A program made the position numbers and the translations under genes. A DNA stretch of 41,240 nucleotides, from positions 1 through 41,240 of the forward strand of contig JAHCIP010000011.1 in assembly GCA_026129165.1 (NCBI GenBank). The letters are read 5' to 3'. Below the pieces are notes generated by a model that was not told the origin of the DNA, did no database searches, and saw only the letters and a program-made list of their open reading frames with translations. The stretch comes from Anaerolineae bacterium (lineage in GTDB: Bacteria; Chloroflexota; Anaerolineae; Epilineales; JAHCIE01). This document shows, one piece after another, positions 30,580-39,467 of this stretch; within the stretch, counting starts at the first letter, position 1; every line of letters begins with the position of its first letter.

Positions 30580-33278
30580 ACATCCTCCCCTTCTGTCGTA
30601 CCCTCCTCACCGGTCTCGTCGAGCGGTTGCGCCTCGACCACGAGTTGCGGCAGCGACGCCTGGTGGGGCTTCGGCTTGGGCTTGCGGTGTTCACTCCGCC
30701 CTTTCGACGGCTCAGGCTGTGGCTGGACCTGTGCCTCGCCCCGCGGCTCGGCGTCTCGGTTGACGACCGGCCCATCTTTACCTGTTTGTTGCGAATTCCG
30801 CTCCTCCTCGCGCGCCAGGTCCACGCGCGTCATGGCTGCCTGAATCTCGGCCTCGACCAGGCTGCGCTCGCGGCCATACTGTTGGGCGGAGGCGGCGGCC
30901 AGGGTCGCCTGGAGGGCCAGGTCACTCGCGGGCGGGGGGTCCAGGCGGACCGAGAAGGTTGGCAGCCGCTCCCCGCCCACCGAGAGCCGGGCGTAGCACT
31001 GATAGTCACCCAGTTCTACCAGGTCCTGGACATCCACCGCGCCGCCTAGCTCTGGCGCCAGGTAGCGGGCATCCTCTGCGCTGGTGTGAAAGGCAAACAG
31101 GCCATCCAGGTTGGCAAAGACCATCGCCCGCAAGCTGCGTCCCTGCTCGCGGTCCAGTGCTTCGAGCCGCGTCAGGCTTTGCGTCGCCAGGACCAGGTTG
31201 GCGCCGTACTTGGCCAGCTCGGCCAAAATGGCTTCGTAGTCCGCGCCCGGCATAGTATGGAACTCGTCCACGATCAGCTTCACCGGCCGTCGCCGACCCT
31301 CAGCCAGGTTCGCCTGCTCCCCGACCGCCAGGGCCACCAGGTTGAGCAGCGTCCCGCCAATCAGGGCCGCCGTATCCTCACCCACCCTCCCCTTGGCGGT
31401 ATTGACAATGACAATCGAGCCGCTCTGCACCCACGCGGCGGGATTGACCGTCGAACAGGGTTGGCCCACGACGAGCCGAGCGGCCAGGCTGCCCGCGAAG
31501 CGCTGGACCTTGGTCTGCACCGGGTTGATGATCTCGGTCTGCAGCCGCCGGTCGAGTTGGTCAAAGTAGCCGGTCCACCAGGCCTTGACGACCGGGTCGG
31601 TCACCAGGGACAGGACCGTGCCACGAAAAGGCGACTGGTTGAGCAAGGCCGGCACGGCCAGCAGGGTGTGCTGGCGGCTCCGCCCCGTCGGGTCAGCCTG
31701 GCAGATGGCCTGGTTGGCCTCAAATAGGGTGAGGAGCGCGAAGCGGAAGGCGTCCTCCATGCGCGGTCCCCAGAAGCGGTCGAACTCGCGGCGAAAGATG
31801 GACAGGGTGTTGGCGACGGCCTTGTCGCGGTCCCAGCCGAGGCCGGTGTCCAGCAGGTTCAAGCCGAAGGGGCGAGCAAGTTGGCCTGCATCCAGGTAGA
31901 CCACGGCGTCGCGGCGGTCGGGCGGCACAAGCCCAAGAGTCGCCTGGGCCAGGTCGTGGTGGGGGTCCACCAGGATGAGAGCAGGGCGTTCCATGCCCAG
32001 CGTCGGTCTAGTCATGAGGTAACGCGCCAGCTGGAGCAGGAGCGAAGACTTGCCCCGCCGCGTCTTGGCCACCAACAGTAGGTGGCGGCGGAGCAGGTCG
32101 TCCGGGAGGGCGACGGGGACAGTGTGGCCCTGGTGCGTCGAGACGCCGATGCGGCAGCCGCGCGACACCGTCGAGGGCAAGGGGAGCCAGCGCCGCGCCG
32201 TCGTCCGTTCGACGAGGGGGACGTCGGCCTGGGCCTGGGGCAGGCGCCAGAGACCGGCGAGTTCGCGCGTGTTGAGGATGGGCAACGTCCGGGCGGGCGA
32301 GAGCGGCGTCAGGGCGCGTAGATCTCGCTCTCTGAGGTCACAGGGCCGAGGCAGGAGGCCGTTACCGGCGGCCAGGTTGAACTGGCGGTAGGCCGTCGTC
32401 AGCCGCGCCAGGTGCGCTTTGATGTCGGCGCCAGGCACGTCCAGCGGCGCGAACACCGCCAGCCGCAACTCCGTCACATACGCAATGCGGCTCACCTTCT
32501 CCTGGACCAGGCGCATGTCGTAGACTTGGCGTCGTCCCAGGCGGCGCATCAGCCAGAGCAGGGACGGCACCGCTAGGGCCAGGCCACCGATGAGGCCGCC
32601 GAGATGGAACCAATCGCGGGCGAGGTACCATTGATAGCCTTGAAAGCCGAGGCTAGCCGCCAGGAGCAGACCGGCCAGCAAGAAGACACTCGTGAGCGAG
32701 GTGTCAGCGTGGCCGGCGGCGCGCTCCGCGGCCAGCGGGTGCTCGACGGCCAGGCGCAGATAGCCGTCGCACCAGGTATCCGGCGCAGGCCGCAAGACGA
32801 GCTGAGCCAGGGAGCGCCAGCCGTCGGGTAGGTCGGTCAGGGCGCCGAGCAGGCCTAGCACCGGGTCCGCTTGGCTGGCCCTGTCGGTTAGGTCCAGGTC
32901 GCGGAAGGTGCGCAGCGGCAGGTAGGGCGGGGCGCGTAGGACCAGGGTGCAGGCGGCGACCTGCTCGTCGACGCGCTTGAGGGCCGGGTCGAGACCGGGG
33001 TAGCGCGCCAGGTCGAGCGGGCGGATCTCGGCCTGGGGGTAGGCCGCGCCCAACTGCGCCGTCAGATGGCTCCGCATGGCGTCGCTCACCGAGCGGGCCA
33101 GGAACCAACGCGCCTGGGCAGTGGCGGCAATCTCCAGGCTGAAGGGTTCGGCCAGCGAGATGGCGGCCAGGAGGTTCTCGGCGGCAGTCAGCGTCGCCGT
33201 GTTGGTGCGGGGCGTGACGACCTCGACCAGTTCTTGCGCCGGGGTCGGCTCCTCACGGCGCTTAAGAGCGAGACGCAT
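30576..33278 (-). CDS. Type IV secretion DNA-pumping ATPase (coupling-protein-like)
   Basis: 900 residues from the ATG at 33278 (AGGAGG upstream). The N-terminal domain has TPRTNTATLTAAENLLAAIS, as seen in T4SS ATPases of Gram-positive elements. Two membrane helices lie at about residues 203-222 and 230-250 (VFLLAGLLLAASLG, LIGGLALAVPSLLWL). The motor domain has Walker A VAKTRRGKSSLLLQ near residue 405, Walker B LILVDPHHDL, and KLIVDEFHTMPGADYEAIL with NLVLATQSL. The C-terminus is a charged, Lys/Pro/Gln-rich tail. It should sit in the membrane and drive DNA into the channel in the VirD4/TcpA role. The start overlaps the small gene upstream by 17 bp. Confidence 0.9.
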   Translation of the reverse strand: MRLALKRREEPTPAQELVEVVTPRTNTATLTAAENLLAAISLAEPFSLEIAATAQARWFLARSVSDAMRSHLTAQLGAAYPQAEIRPLDLARYPGLDPALKRVDEQVAACTLVLRAPPYLPLRTFRDLDLTDRASQADPVLGLLGALTDLPDGWRSLAQLVLRPAPDTWCDGYLRLAVEHPLAAERAAGHADTSLTSVFLLAGLLLAASLGFQGYQWYLARDWFHLGGLIGGLALAVPSLLWLMRRLGRRQVYDMRLVQEKVSRIAYVTELRLAVFAPLDVPGADIKAHLARLTTAYRQFNLAAGNGLLPRPCDLRERDLRALTPLSPARTLPILNTRELAGLWRLPQAQADVPLVERTTARRWLPLPSTVSRGCRIGVSTHQGHTVPVALPDDLLRRHLLLVAKTRRGKSSLLLQLARYLMTRPTLGMERPALILVDPHHDLAQATLGLVPPDRRDAVVYLDAGQLARPFGLNLLDTGLGWDRDKAVANTLSIFRREFDRFWGPRMEDAFRFALLTLFEANQAICQADPTGRSRQHTLLAVPALLNQSPFRGTVLSLVTDPVVKAWWTGYFDQLDRRLQTEIINPVQTKVQRFAGSLAARLVVGQPCSTVNPAAWVQSGSIVIVNTAKGRVGEDTAALIGGTLLNLVALAVGEQANLAEGRRRPVKLIVDEFHTMPGADYEAILAELAKYGANLVLATQSLTRLEALDREQGRSLRAMVFANLDGLFAFHTSAEDARYLAPELGGAVDVQDLVELGDYQCYARLSVGGERLPTFSVRLDPPPASDLALQATLAAASAQQYGRERSLVEAEIQAAMTRVDLAREEERNSQQTGKDGPVVNRDAEPRGEAQVQPQPEPSKGRSEHRKPKPKPHQASLPQLVVEAQPLDETGEEGTTEGEDV

Positions 33279-33537
33279 GGTTGACCTCCTGTTTGGAAGC
33301 GGCACCGCGGTCGCGCTTGACCTGGATGACCTGCATGATCGCCAGGTACTCGTCCAGCACGGCCAGGAACTCGGGACAGCCACAGTCGCGCCAGCGGCGG
33401 TTGGTGAGCGCCTCGGTAAAGGCCATGACGTCGGCCACCGACCAGCCCAGCAAGCCGCCGTAGTGCAGGACAGCGGTCCGCAACCGACTGCGTTCCCCAT
33501 TGACTGCCGGCTCAGCCAGCGGCAGACTGGCGTTCAT
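33262..33537 (-). CDS. Small hypothetical protein overlapping both neighbours
   Basis: 91 residues from the ATG at 33537, with AGGAGGG seven bases upstream. The core reads LHYGGLLGWSVADVMAFTEA and CGCPEFLAVLDEYLAIMQ, a short helical protein with a Cys pair. It overlaps the primase end by 26 bp and the ATPase start by 17 bp, so it is part of the same translationally coupled string. No family recognised; it could be a small regulator or partner of the ATPase. Confidence 0.6.
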   Translation of the reverse strand: MNASLPLAEPAVNGERSRLRTAVLHYGGLLGWSVADVMAFTEALTNRRWRDCGCPEFLAVLDEYLAIMQVIQVKRDRGAASKQEVNHASRS

Positions 33538-34624
33538 GCCTACCCTCCTCTCGCCGCGCCTGCCGCGCCTGGTCGAGCAGGCGGAAGAAGGCGGCCCGTC
33601 CATCGGCCTGTCGGCCCAGGTCGTTGAGGTCACACCCCTCTGGCAATGTGAGCGGCTGCCAGCGCTGACCCAGTTGCTCCCCAAAGCGGGCGCTCCCCTG
33701 CTCCCCGGCCGCGTCACCATCCAGGACGCCGTAGACCACCTGGGCGCGGGCGAGGAAGCCCAGGCGGTCGGCGGGCAGGCGTGTCCCGCACGGGCTGAAG
33801 GCGGCCAGCTTCCAACTGACGGCGGTGAGGTAGTCAAAGGCACCCTCGCACAGAAAGACCTCGCGCTGACCCGCCGCTCGCGTGAAGCCCAGGACAGGCC
33901 GCTCGCCCGGCAGCGCCAGGTACTTGGGCTTGTCAGGCTCATCCGCCAGGCAGCGACCGATGAACCAGAGGCACTGGCCGCCGCGCAGTTCGGGAATCAC
34001 GATGCGCCCTGCCAGGAACTCGCGGAGGCGACTCGTTCCGTTCGGCTCAGGAGGGCGTCGCAGCAGCCCCAGCCGCTCTGCCAGACGCAAGCCCGAACGG
34101 CGGCGCAGGAAGCCCTCCAGCGAGTGTCCGTCGGCATAGCCCAGGGCGCACTCGCGGATGACCCAGTCGGGGATGCCCCGCTCCCGGACGTAGGCCAGGG
34201 CGCGCGGCTCGCGCCACAGGAGGTGGTGGTAGAGCGCCCCCGCCGTGTTCATGACGATTTGCTCTTCCAGCGTCAGCCGGTCCCAGCGGCGTTCCCTGGG
34301 TGCGGTCACGGGGTTCACCCTCGGCTGCTCCGCGTGGGGTGGCTGCCCCGCGAGCCAGGCGCACGCCTCGGCGAAACCGAGATCGAAGCGGTGGCGGACG
34401 AAGTCAATGACATCGCCATGCGCCCCACAGGCGAAGCAGTGGAAGTGCTGGTCATCCGCGTAGACCACGAGACTGGGGCGGCGGTCGTCGTGGAACGGAC
34501 ACAAGCCCTTGTGGCGACCTGGCCCGGCGGGCTGCAACGCCACTCCGCTGGCCGCAATGACGTTGACCAGGGGGTAGTCGCGCCGCAAGGCGGCGACATC
34601 GTAACGCGAGGCGGGAGCGCTCAC
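33512..34624 (-). CDS. DNA primase with CHC2 zinc finger and TOPRIM domain
   Basis: 370 residues. The zinc finger is LCPFHDDRRPSLVVY then FHCFACGAHGDVIDF (residues about 40-75), a DnaG-type C-X2-H...C-X2-C. The TOPRIM domain has EVFLCEGAFDYLTA near residue 255 and YGVLDGDAAGEQG near residue 307, with the acidic metal-binding residues. It lacks the DnaG helicase-interaction tail. It should prime the complementary strand after transfer, or element replication. It overlaps VirB4 by 4 bp. Confidence 0.92.
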   Translation of the reverse strand: MSAPASRYDVAALRRDYPLVNVIAASGVALQPAGPGRHKGLCPFHDDRRPSLVVYADDQHFHCFACGAHGDVIDFVRHRFDLGFAEACAWLAGQPPHAEQPRVNPVTAPRERRWDRLTLEEQIVMNTAGALYHHLLWREPRALAYVRERGIPDWVIRECALGYADGHSLEGFLRRRSGLRLAERLGLLRRPPEPNGTSRLREFLAGRIVIPELRGGQCLWFIGRCLADEPDKPKYLALPGERPVLGFTRAAGQREVFLCEGAFDYLTAVSWKLAAFSPCGTRLPADRLGFLARAQVVYGVLDGDAAGEQGSARFGEQLGQRWQPLTLPEGCDLNDLGRQADGRAAFFRLLDQARQARREEGRHERQSAAG

Positions 34625-36525
34625 GATGCCTCCCTTCCGTTGCGCCCGGTGGGTGGCCGCCGACGCGCTGGCTGCGGAGGCCCTTGACCTTCCGCCTCCC
34701 TATCCAGCGGTACCCCTGCTTCCCTGGCTAGTTGCGCCAACTCGCGCGGCGCGGTCGTCGCCAGGCGATGCTCCATCGGGCTGGCCTCGACCTTGAGCGC
34801 CACGTGGCTGCCCCGCGCGAAGAACAGCCCCTCGCCCTTGCCCGCAGCCAGCAGAAACTGGCGTTCCTCCGGCGACAGTTGGAAGGCCGCCACGACCGGC
34901 TCGATGGTCGCGCTGTCCTGCTTCATGAGGAACTTGAGGGCGGCGTTGGTCAGCACCGTCCGCCCGTGGTCGCTGCCGAGGAAGTCGGCCACATCCTGGG
35001 TGATAGTCACCAGGCCGAGGTAGTACTTACGGGCGCGGCGCGCCATGCTTGACAGGAAGGCCCCGCCTTCGGGGTACTGCATCAAACTCCAGGCTTCGTC
35101 AATGATGAGCAGACGGGGACGACGTTGGCGGCGCACCCCGTTCCAGACAAAACTGGCGATGAGGTGGATGCCGAGCGGCCGCAATTCGGGTTCGAGCGCC
35201 TGGACATTGAACACCACCAGGCGGCGGTCAAGGGCGACATTGGTGGGCGCCGAGAAGAGACCGGCCAGGGACCCCTCGACGTAACGACGGAGACGCGCGG
35301 CGAGGCTGGCCGCCGTGTCGCCCGGCGCCCAGGCGAGGACCCTATGGAGGTCCCTGAGCAGGGGCGCCGGCTGGGTGTGGGTCTGGGGGTCACTCGTGAT
35401 GCCGGCCGAGGCGTAGGTCTGGTACAGCGCCTGGTCGAGAACCGCGCGCTCCTGCGCGCTGAGGGGCCGGCCTGGCTCGGCCAGCATGATCTCCAACAGC
35501 CCCAGCAGCGCCGCCACCTGCTCCGCCAGGGGGTCGCGGCCGTCCTCGTCCCCCGTCGCGGGCGGCAGGTCGAAGGGGTTGAGATGCTGCGCCGACGAAC
35601 CGGCCAGGCGGATGTATTGTCCGCCGACGGCTTCGCACAGCGCGCGGTACTCGTCTTCGGGGTCAATCACCAGGAAGTCAACGCCCAGCAGGAGGTTGCG
35701 CAGCGCCATGAGCTTGGTGAAGTAGCTCTTGCCCGCCCCCGACTTGGCGAAGACCACGGCGTTGGCGTTCTCCAGGCTGTCGTCGAAGGGGTCGAGGATG
35801 ACGGGCGAGTGGTTGTGCCGCGCGATGCCGTAGAGGACGCCGCGCTCCATGGTCAGCGTGCTGGACGAGAAGGGGAACATCGTCGCCAGCGAACTGGTGT
35901 CCAGGTTGCGGTAGACGAGCAGTTGATCCTGGCCTTCGGGCAGACAGGCGTGGAACCCGCTATCCTGCTCCAGGACGGCGACGCGCGAGTGGGCGAGCAT
36001 GCCATCCAGGGTCACCTCCACGCGCCGCGTCAAGAGGTCGAGGGCGGGCAGGGAGGTGGCGCGCAGCAGGATGTAGAGGCTGACCGAGAAGACCTTCTCC
36101 TCGCCGCGTTGCAGCGCATCGCGGAGGCGTTCGGCGTCCTCGTAGGCCACTTCGCGTTCGGGGTCGGCAATCCGGCCACCACGCGCCGCCAACAGCCGCG
36201 AGGAGTGGAGTTGGACCATCTTGTGGCTGAGGGCCGTCACCATCTGACCCGTCTCCAGGGGGTAGGCGTGCAGGCTGATCTCCAGCGGCTCCTCGAAGTC
36301 GATGAGCGGGCTGAGCCAGCCGGGGCTGACAGTGCGCGGATAGCCGACCACGACCAGCGTGCGCACGTACTGGCTGTCGAGGCGGACGTGCGTCCGCGCC
36401 AGTTCCACGGCGGCAGGCGCCACCAGGTCGGCAAGGGAGTGGACGCCACGGGCAAAGCGGTCCGCGTCCGCCCCAAAGGCCGGCTGTGTGTTAGCCTGTC
36501 GGCGTCGTAGCGAAAGTAGAGGCAT
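34621..36525 (-). CDS. virB4: VirB4-type conjugation ATPase (C-terminal motor part of a split VirB4)
   Basis: 634 residues. Walker A FAKSGAGKSYFTKLM is near residue 262, the VirB4 signature IDPEDEYRALCEA near residue 286, and Walker B LLIIDEAWSLMQYPEGG near residue 475. The motor then has YLGLVTITQDVADFL and NAALKFLMKQD. The N-terminal 200 residues are the middle part of VirB4. The usual first part is on the preceding gene, overlapping by one base (TAATG). It energises T4SS assembly and substrate transfer at the membrane. Confidence 0.93.
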   Translation of the reverse strand: MPLLSLRRRQANTQPAFGADADRFARGVHSLADLVAPAAVELARTHVRLDSQYVRTLVVVGYPRTVSPGWLSPLIDFEEPLEISLHAYPLETGQMVTALSHKMVQLHSSRLLAARGGRIADPEREVAYEDAERLRDALQRGEEKVFSVSLYILLRATSLPALDLLTRRVEVTLDGMLAHSRVAVLEQDSGFHACLPEGQDQLLVYRNLDTSSLATMFPFSSSTLTMERGVLYGIARHNHSPVILDPFDDSLENANAVVFAKSGAGKSYFTKLMALRNLLLGVDFLVIDPEDEYRALCEAVGGQYIRLAGSSAQHLNPFDLPPATGDEDGRDPLAEQVAALLGLLEIMLAEPGRPLSAQERAVLDQALYQTYASAGITSDPQTHTQPAPLLRDLHRVLAWAPGDTAASLAARLRRYVEGSLAGLFSAPTNVALDRRLVVFNVQALEPELRPLGIHLIASFVWNGVRRQRRPRLLIIDEAWSLMQYPEGGAFLSSMARRARKYYLGLVTITQDVADFLGSDHGRTVLTNAALKFLMKQDSATIEPVVAAFQLSPEERQFLLAAGKGEGLFFARGSHVALKVEASPMEHRLATTAPRELAQLAREAGVPLDREAEGQGPPQPARRRPPTGRNGREAS

Positions 36526-37193
36526 TAGGACCTCCTTGGGGTCTGGGTCGCGGCATCCACCACTAGGGCGGTGTACTCCGTCAGCCGACGTTGCAGGCGT
36601 TGGACGCGGGCCAGGTCAGGACACCAGCAGGCATAGGTGAGCTGGGCCAGTTCGGTATCTCCCAGGCGGCGCACCATCAGCCCACAGCGCCCCAGTTGGC
36701 GCTCGACCTCCTCACAGCGGAAGGTGAGCTGACGCCGCGCCGCGTCACCGTCGAGGCCCGTGTGCGCTCGCCCCAAGCGCCAGCGAGGGCCACCGGCGTT
36801 CGTATCCGCCTGCGCCGGCACGACGAGGTAGAAGCGGCGCTCCAGGAGGGTGCGATGGCGGGCCAGCCGGCGCAGGAAGAGGCCATAGTCACGCGCCAGG
36901 GAGGTGAGCGGCTCGGTTAGACCCTGCTGGGCCTGCAGTTCGAGGTCGGCCAGGTAGGCTTCCAGGTCCACGGGCAGAACGCGGACGAGTACCTGGACCG
37001 GGAAGGTCAGGCCGTTGAGGAAAGCGGCGTAGCCGGCGATGATGCCCTCCCGCTCGCTCTGCCCGACCAGGCCGAAGTTCACACTGCCCACCTCCAGGAT
37101 GGCTCGGTAGCGGCCTCCGGCCAACCGGACCACGCCGTCCTCAATCGCTTCCAGGTTCAGATGCACGGTTTGCACGGCAGCGCGTCGCTTCAT
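36525..37193 (-). CDS. VirB4 N-terminal-like protein (first half of a split VirB4)
   Basis: 222 residues from the ATG at 37193; a longer frame to 37280 overlaps the upstream gene without support. The core RLAGGRYRAILEVGSVNFGL, GLTFPVQVLVRVLPVDLEAY and RRFYLVVPAQADTNAG matches the N-terminal part of VirB4/TraC-like ATPases in Gram-positive elements. It precedes the motor gene with a one-base overlap, so the two should assemble as one unit. No Walker motif. Confidence 0.8.
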   Translation of the reverse strand: MKRRAAVQTVHLNLEAIEDGVVRLAGGRYRAILEVGSVNFGLVGQSEREGIIAGYAAFLNGLTFPVQVLVRVLPVDLEAYLADLELQAQQGLTEPLTSLARDYGLFLRRLARHRTLLERRFYLVVPAQADTNAGGPRWRLGRAHTGLDGDAARRQLTFRCEEVERQLGRCGLMVRRLGDTELAQLTYACWCPDLARVQRLQRRLTEYTALVVDAATQTPRRS

Positions 37194-37570
37194 ACCGCCT
37201 CCTCGCGCCAGGCCAGGTCGAGGGCCAACTCCGCCCACTCGCCCTCGGAGCCTCGCTCGGCCTCGCGTTCGGCCAGACACGGCCGCCAGACGGCTGTCTT
37301 GGGGAGGGCCAGGTAGCGCAGGGCGACGAAGGCCCAGTCCTCCAGGCCACGGCCATAGGGGCGGATGAAGGCCAGCGCGGCCGCCAGCAGCAGGCCCACC
37401 AGCGCGAGGCCCAGCCGAACCGCTGGCGGAGCGTCAAGCCAACTGTTCCACAGGCCATACGCGCCCGAGAAGCCGACGCTCAGGTACATCACCTGTCGAA
37501 TGGACAGGCCGTAGAAGGCGCGGTCCTCGACGTTCAGATGGGTGGGAATCTCATGTCGTTCGTCTGTCAT
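37190..37570 (-). CDS. PrgI-like membrane protein of the conjugation system
   Basis: 126 residues. The N-terminal TDERHEIPTHLNVEDRAFYG is followed by a hydrophobic pair (IRQVMYLSVGFSGAYGLWN, LGLALVGLLLAAALAFIRP) and a GRGLEDWAFVALRYLALPK block. This is the PrgI (VirB3-like) pattern found before VirB4 in Gram-positive conjugation systems. Its last 4 bp overlap the next gene. Confidence 0.85.
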   Translation of the reverse strand: MTDERHEIPTHLNVEDRAFYGLSIRQVMYLSVGFSGAYGLWNSWLDAPPAVRLGLALVGLLLAAALAFIRPYGRGLEDWAFVALRYLALPKTAVWRPCLAEREAERGSEGEWAELALDLAWREEAV

Positions 37571-37580
37571 GACGCCTCCC

Positions 37581-37814
37581 TTAGCGACCCAGGGCCGACT
37601 GGATCATGGCGGCGATGGTGCGCGCCGAGAGGGCAATCGCCAGCCCAAAGAGGGCGTTGACCATGGCCGTCTTGCCGCGCTCCATCTGGTGCGGGCTGCC
37701 GGCGGCGCTCATGTAGATGAAAGCGCCCCACAGCAGGAAGAACGCGCTGACCGTGACCGCCACACCCATGCCGAGGTTGAGGAGATTGTTAAACAGACCA
37801 TTGACCGCGTCCAC
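37581..37814 (-). CDS. VirB2/TrbC-like small membrane protein (putative pilin or channel subunit)
   Basis: 77 residues. Two hydrophobic spans (GVAVTVSAFFLLWGAFIYM and MVNALFGLAIALSART) flank a GSPHQMERGK turn, the shape of VirB2/T4SS pilin subunits with two helices and a short cytoplasmic loop. No cleavable signal peptide is evident, unlike classical VirB2. It lies 10 bp upstream of the PrgI gene on the same strand. Confidence 0.75.
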   Translation of the reverse strand: MDAVNGLFNNLLNLGMGVAVTVSAFFLLWGAFIYMSAAGSPHQMERGKTAMVNALFGLAIALSARTIAAMIQSALGR

Positions 37815-37848
37815 AGCAGACCTCCTTATCGGTTGAACTTAAGTGGCG

Positions 37849-38415
37849 CTAGCGCCTGACGCGCCCGGCGCCCGCGTAGTGAGCGTTCCAGTACGGGTCC
37901 GAGAAGATGGGCATGATGCGCACGACATCGCCCGTGGTTGGGGCGTTGATCATGCGCCCGCCCCCAATGTAGATGCCGACGTGGGTGATGCGTTCCCCTG
38001 GGTAGGTATGCTCGAAAAAGACCAGGTCGCCCGGCTTGAGGTCGCTCGGCGCTAGCCGCGCCGTGGCGTTGTACTGCTGCTGAGCGGTGCGGGGCAACGT
38101 GACGCCCACCTGGCGGTAGACCCACTGCACCAGGCCCGAGCAGTCGAAGCTGGTAGCCGGGCTGGCCCCGCCCCAGACGTAGGGCATGCCCAGTTGGGCG
38201 TAGGCCAGTTGCACGACCGCGTCGTCGGCAGGGGCGGGCAGGGCCTGTGTCTGCTGCACAGCCGGCGTCGCGCCCAACGCGGCCGACAACAGGGTGGTGA
38301 GACTGGCGACGACAAAGGCCAGGGCAATCACCAGGGTCCCCACCAGGCCGAAGCCTACCTTGAGGGCCTCCCGCCCCAGGTCCTCTAGCAGAACCGCTAC
38401 AACCGCTGCCTTCAT
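37849..38415 (-). CDS. NlpC/P60 cell-wall hydrolase with N-terminal membrane anchor
   Basis: 188 residues from the ATG at 38415 (AAGGAGGG upstream). Residues about 20-47 are hydrophobic (VGTLVIALAFVVASLTTLL). The NlpC/P60 domain follows, with the cysteine in SFDCSGLVQW, the histidine in ITHVGIYIG, and Asn in the usual third position (MINAP). It should cut peptidoglycan stem peptides so the conjugation channel can cross the wall (VirB1-like role). It overlaps the upstream gene by 4 bp. Confidence 0.92.
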   Translation of the reverse strand: MKAAVVAVLLEDLGREALKVGFGLVGTLVIALAFVVASLTTLLSAALGATPAVQQTQALPAPADDAVVQLAYAQLGMPYVWGGASPATSFDCSGLVQWVYRQVGVTLPRTAQQQYNATARLAPSDLKPGDLVFFEHTYPGERITHVGIYIGGGRMINAPTTGDVVRIMPIFSDPYWNAHYAGAGRVRR

Positions 38416-39467
38416 GGTCGCCCTCCTTGTCGCGCGGGTGTCGGTGTCCCCGCGCCTTCCAACTTGCCCGCCATGCGCCGATAGGCGTAGTAGCGGACGA
38501 AGCCGAGGCCATCGTCCAGGTGGTGGCGCATCAGGCTGGGGACTTTGAGGGTCAGGACGAGGACGGCGACACCGAGGAGAACCGCCAGCAGCGCCGAGTC
38601 GGCCGCCATAGGGGTGAGTTCGGTCAGGAGCGACCCGCCGAGCTTGAGGGTCAGCACCTGGACGAATTGGGTGAAGACGGCGCCGAAGAAGGTACTCGAC
38701 CAGAGACGCGCCCAGCCTTGCGTCTGGGGGAGGGTCCAGCACAGCAGGGCGAGGGGGGAGACGACCAGGAGGACGTCCACCAGGGCCAGGCGCATCAGCG
38801 CCTGGAGCAAGAGCAGCAGGCTGGTGACGAGGTAAATGAGGGCGGCGAGGACATCCACCAGCGCCTGGCTGGCGGTGTTGGCGCGCTCCCAGGCCGGGAG
38901 ACTGGCCTGGCCGACGGCGCTGCACAGCGCATTGTTGGTGTCAATCGCCAGTTGGGTCCACGACAGACTGGTGTTGACCAGGAGCGCGCCCAGGATGAGA
39001 CGCGGGAAGAGGTCCATGGCCTCGTGGTAGGGCGACCCCAGGCCCTCGCGCAGGGTGACGTTGAAGCCGCCCCACAGGGCGACGAGGACAAAGGCGGCGT
39101 TGGCGATGACGCGCACGACGCCCCACAAGCCCTGCACTGTAGGACTGGCGTATGAGCCAGAGGGCGGGGTCTGGGTGATGAAGTTGAGGGCGCTGCCGAG
39201 GACACCGCCGACCAGGCCGTGGAGGGCGTCGGCCAGCCCCTGGAGCAGGTTGACGAGGACGCGGTTGAAGACCTCGGCGACCCACTCCTTGGGGTCGGGC
39301 AGGAGGCGCAGCAGACCACCTGGGCCGCTTGGGGGCGCGGGGGACGGCTCAGCCGTCGCTATCGGCGCCGGGTCTACGCCTGGCTCTTGCGCCCGAACAG
39401 GCGAGGCTGTCAGGAGGAGCGCCACAAGCGCGCCCGCCAGCAGGACGAGCAGCGGGGCAGCCTTCAT
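38412..39467 (-). CDS. VirB6/TrbL-like polytopic membrane protein
   Basis: 351 residues. A signal peptide is visible (LLVLLAGALVALLLTASPVRAQ), then a Pro-rich linker, a soluble part, and about six hydrophobic spans (residues about 105-310: AAFVLVALWGGFNVTL, LVTSLLLLLQALMRLALVDV, LLAVLLGVAVLVLTLKVPSL). This is the VirB6/TrbL layout of the inner-membrane channel. Spans and position fit; sequence identity to VirB6 is not obvious by eye. It overlaps both neighbours by 4 bp. Confidence 0.8.
   Translation of the reverse strand: MKAAPLLVLLAGALVALLLTASPVRAQEPGVDPAPIATAEPSPAPPSGPGGLLRLLPDPKEWVAEVFNRVLVNLLQGLADALHGLVGGVLGSALNFITQTPPSGSYASPTVQGLWGVVRVIANAAFVLVALWGGFNVTLREGLGSPYHEAMDLFPRLILGALLVNTSLSWTQLAIDTNNALCSAVGQASLPAWERANTASQALVDVLAALIYLVTSLLLLLQALMRLALVDVLLVVSPLALLCWTLPQTQGWARLWSSTFFGAVFTQFVQVLTLKLGGSLLTELTPMAADSALLAVLLGVAVLVLTLKVPSLMRHHLDDGLGFVRYYAYRRMAGKLEGAGTPTPARQGGRP

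Noticed and set aside
35125..36510. 461-codon plus-strand frame antisense to virB4
   Set aside because: No recognisable motif and the other strand has a complete VirB4 with Walker A and B.
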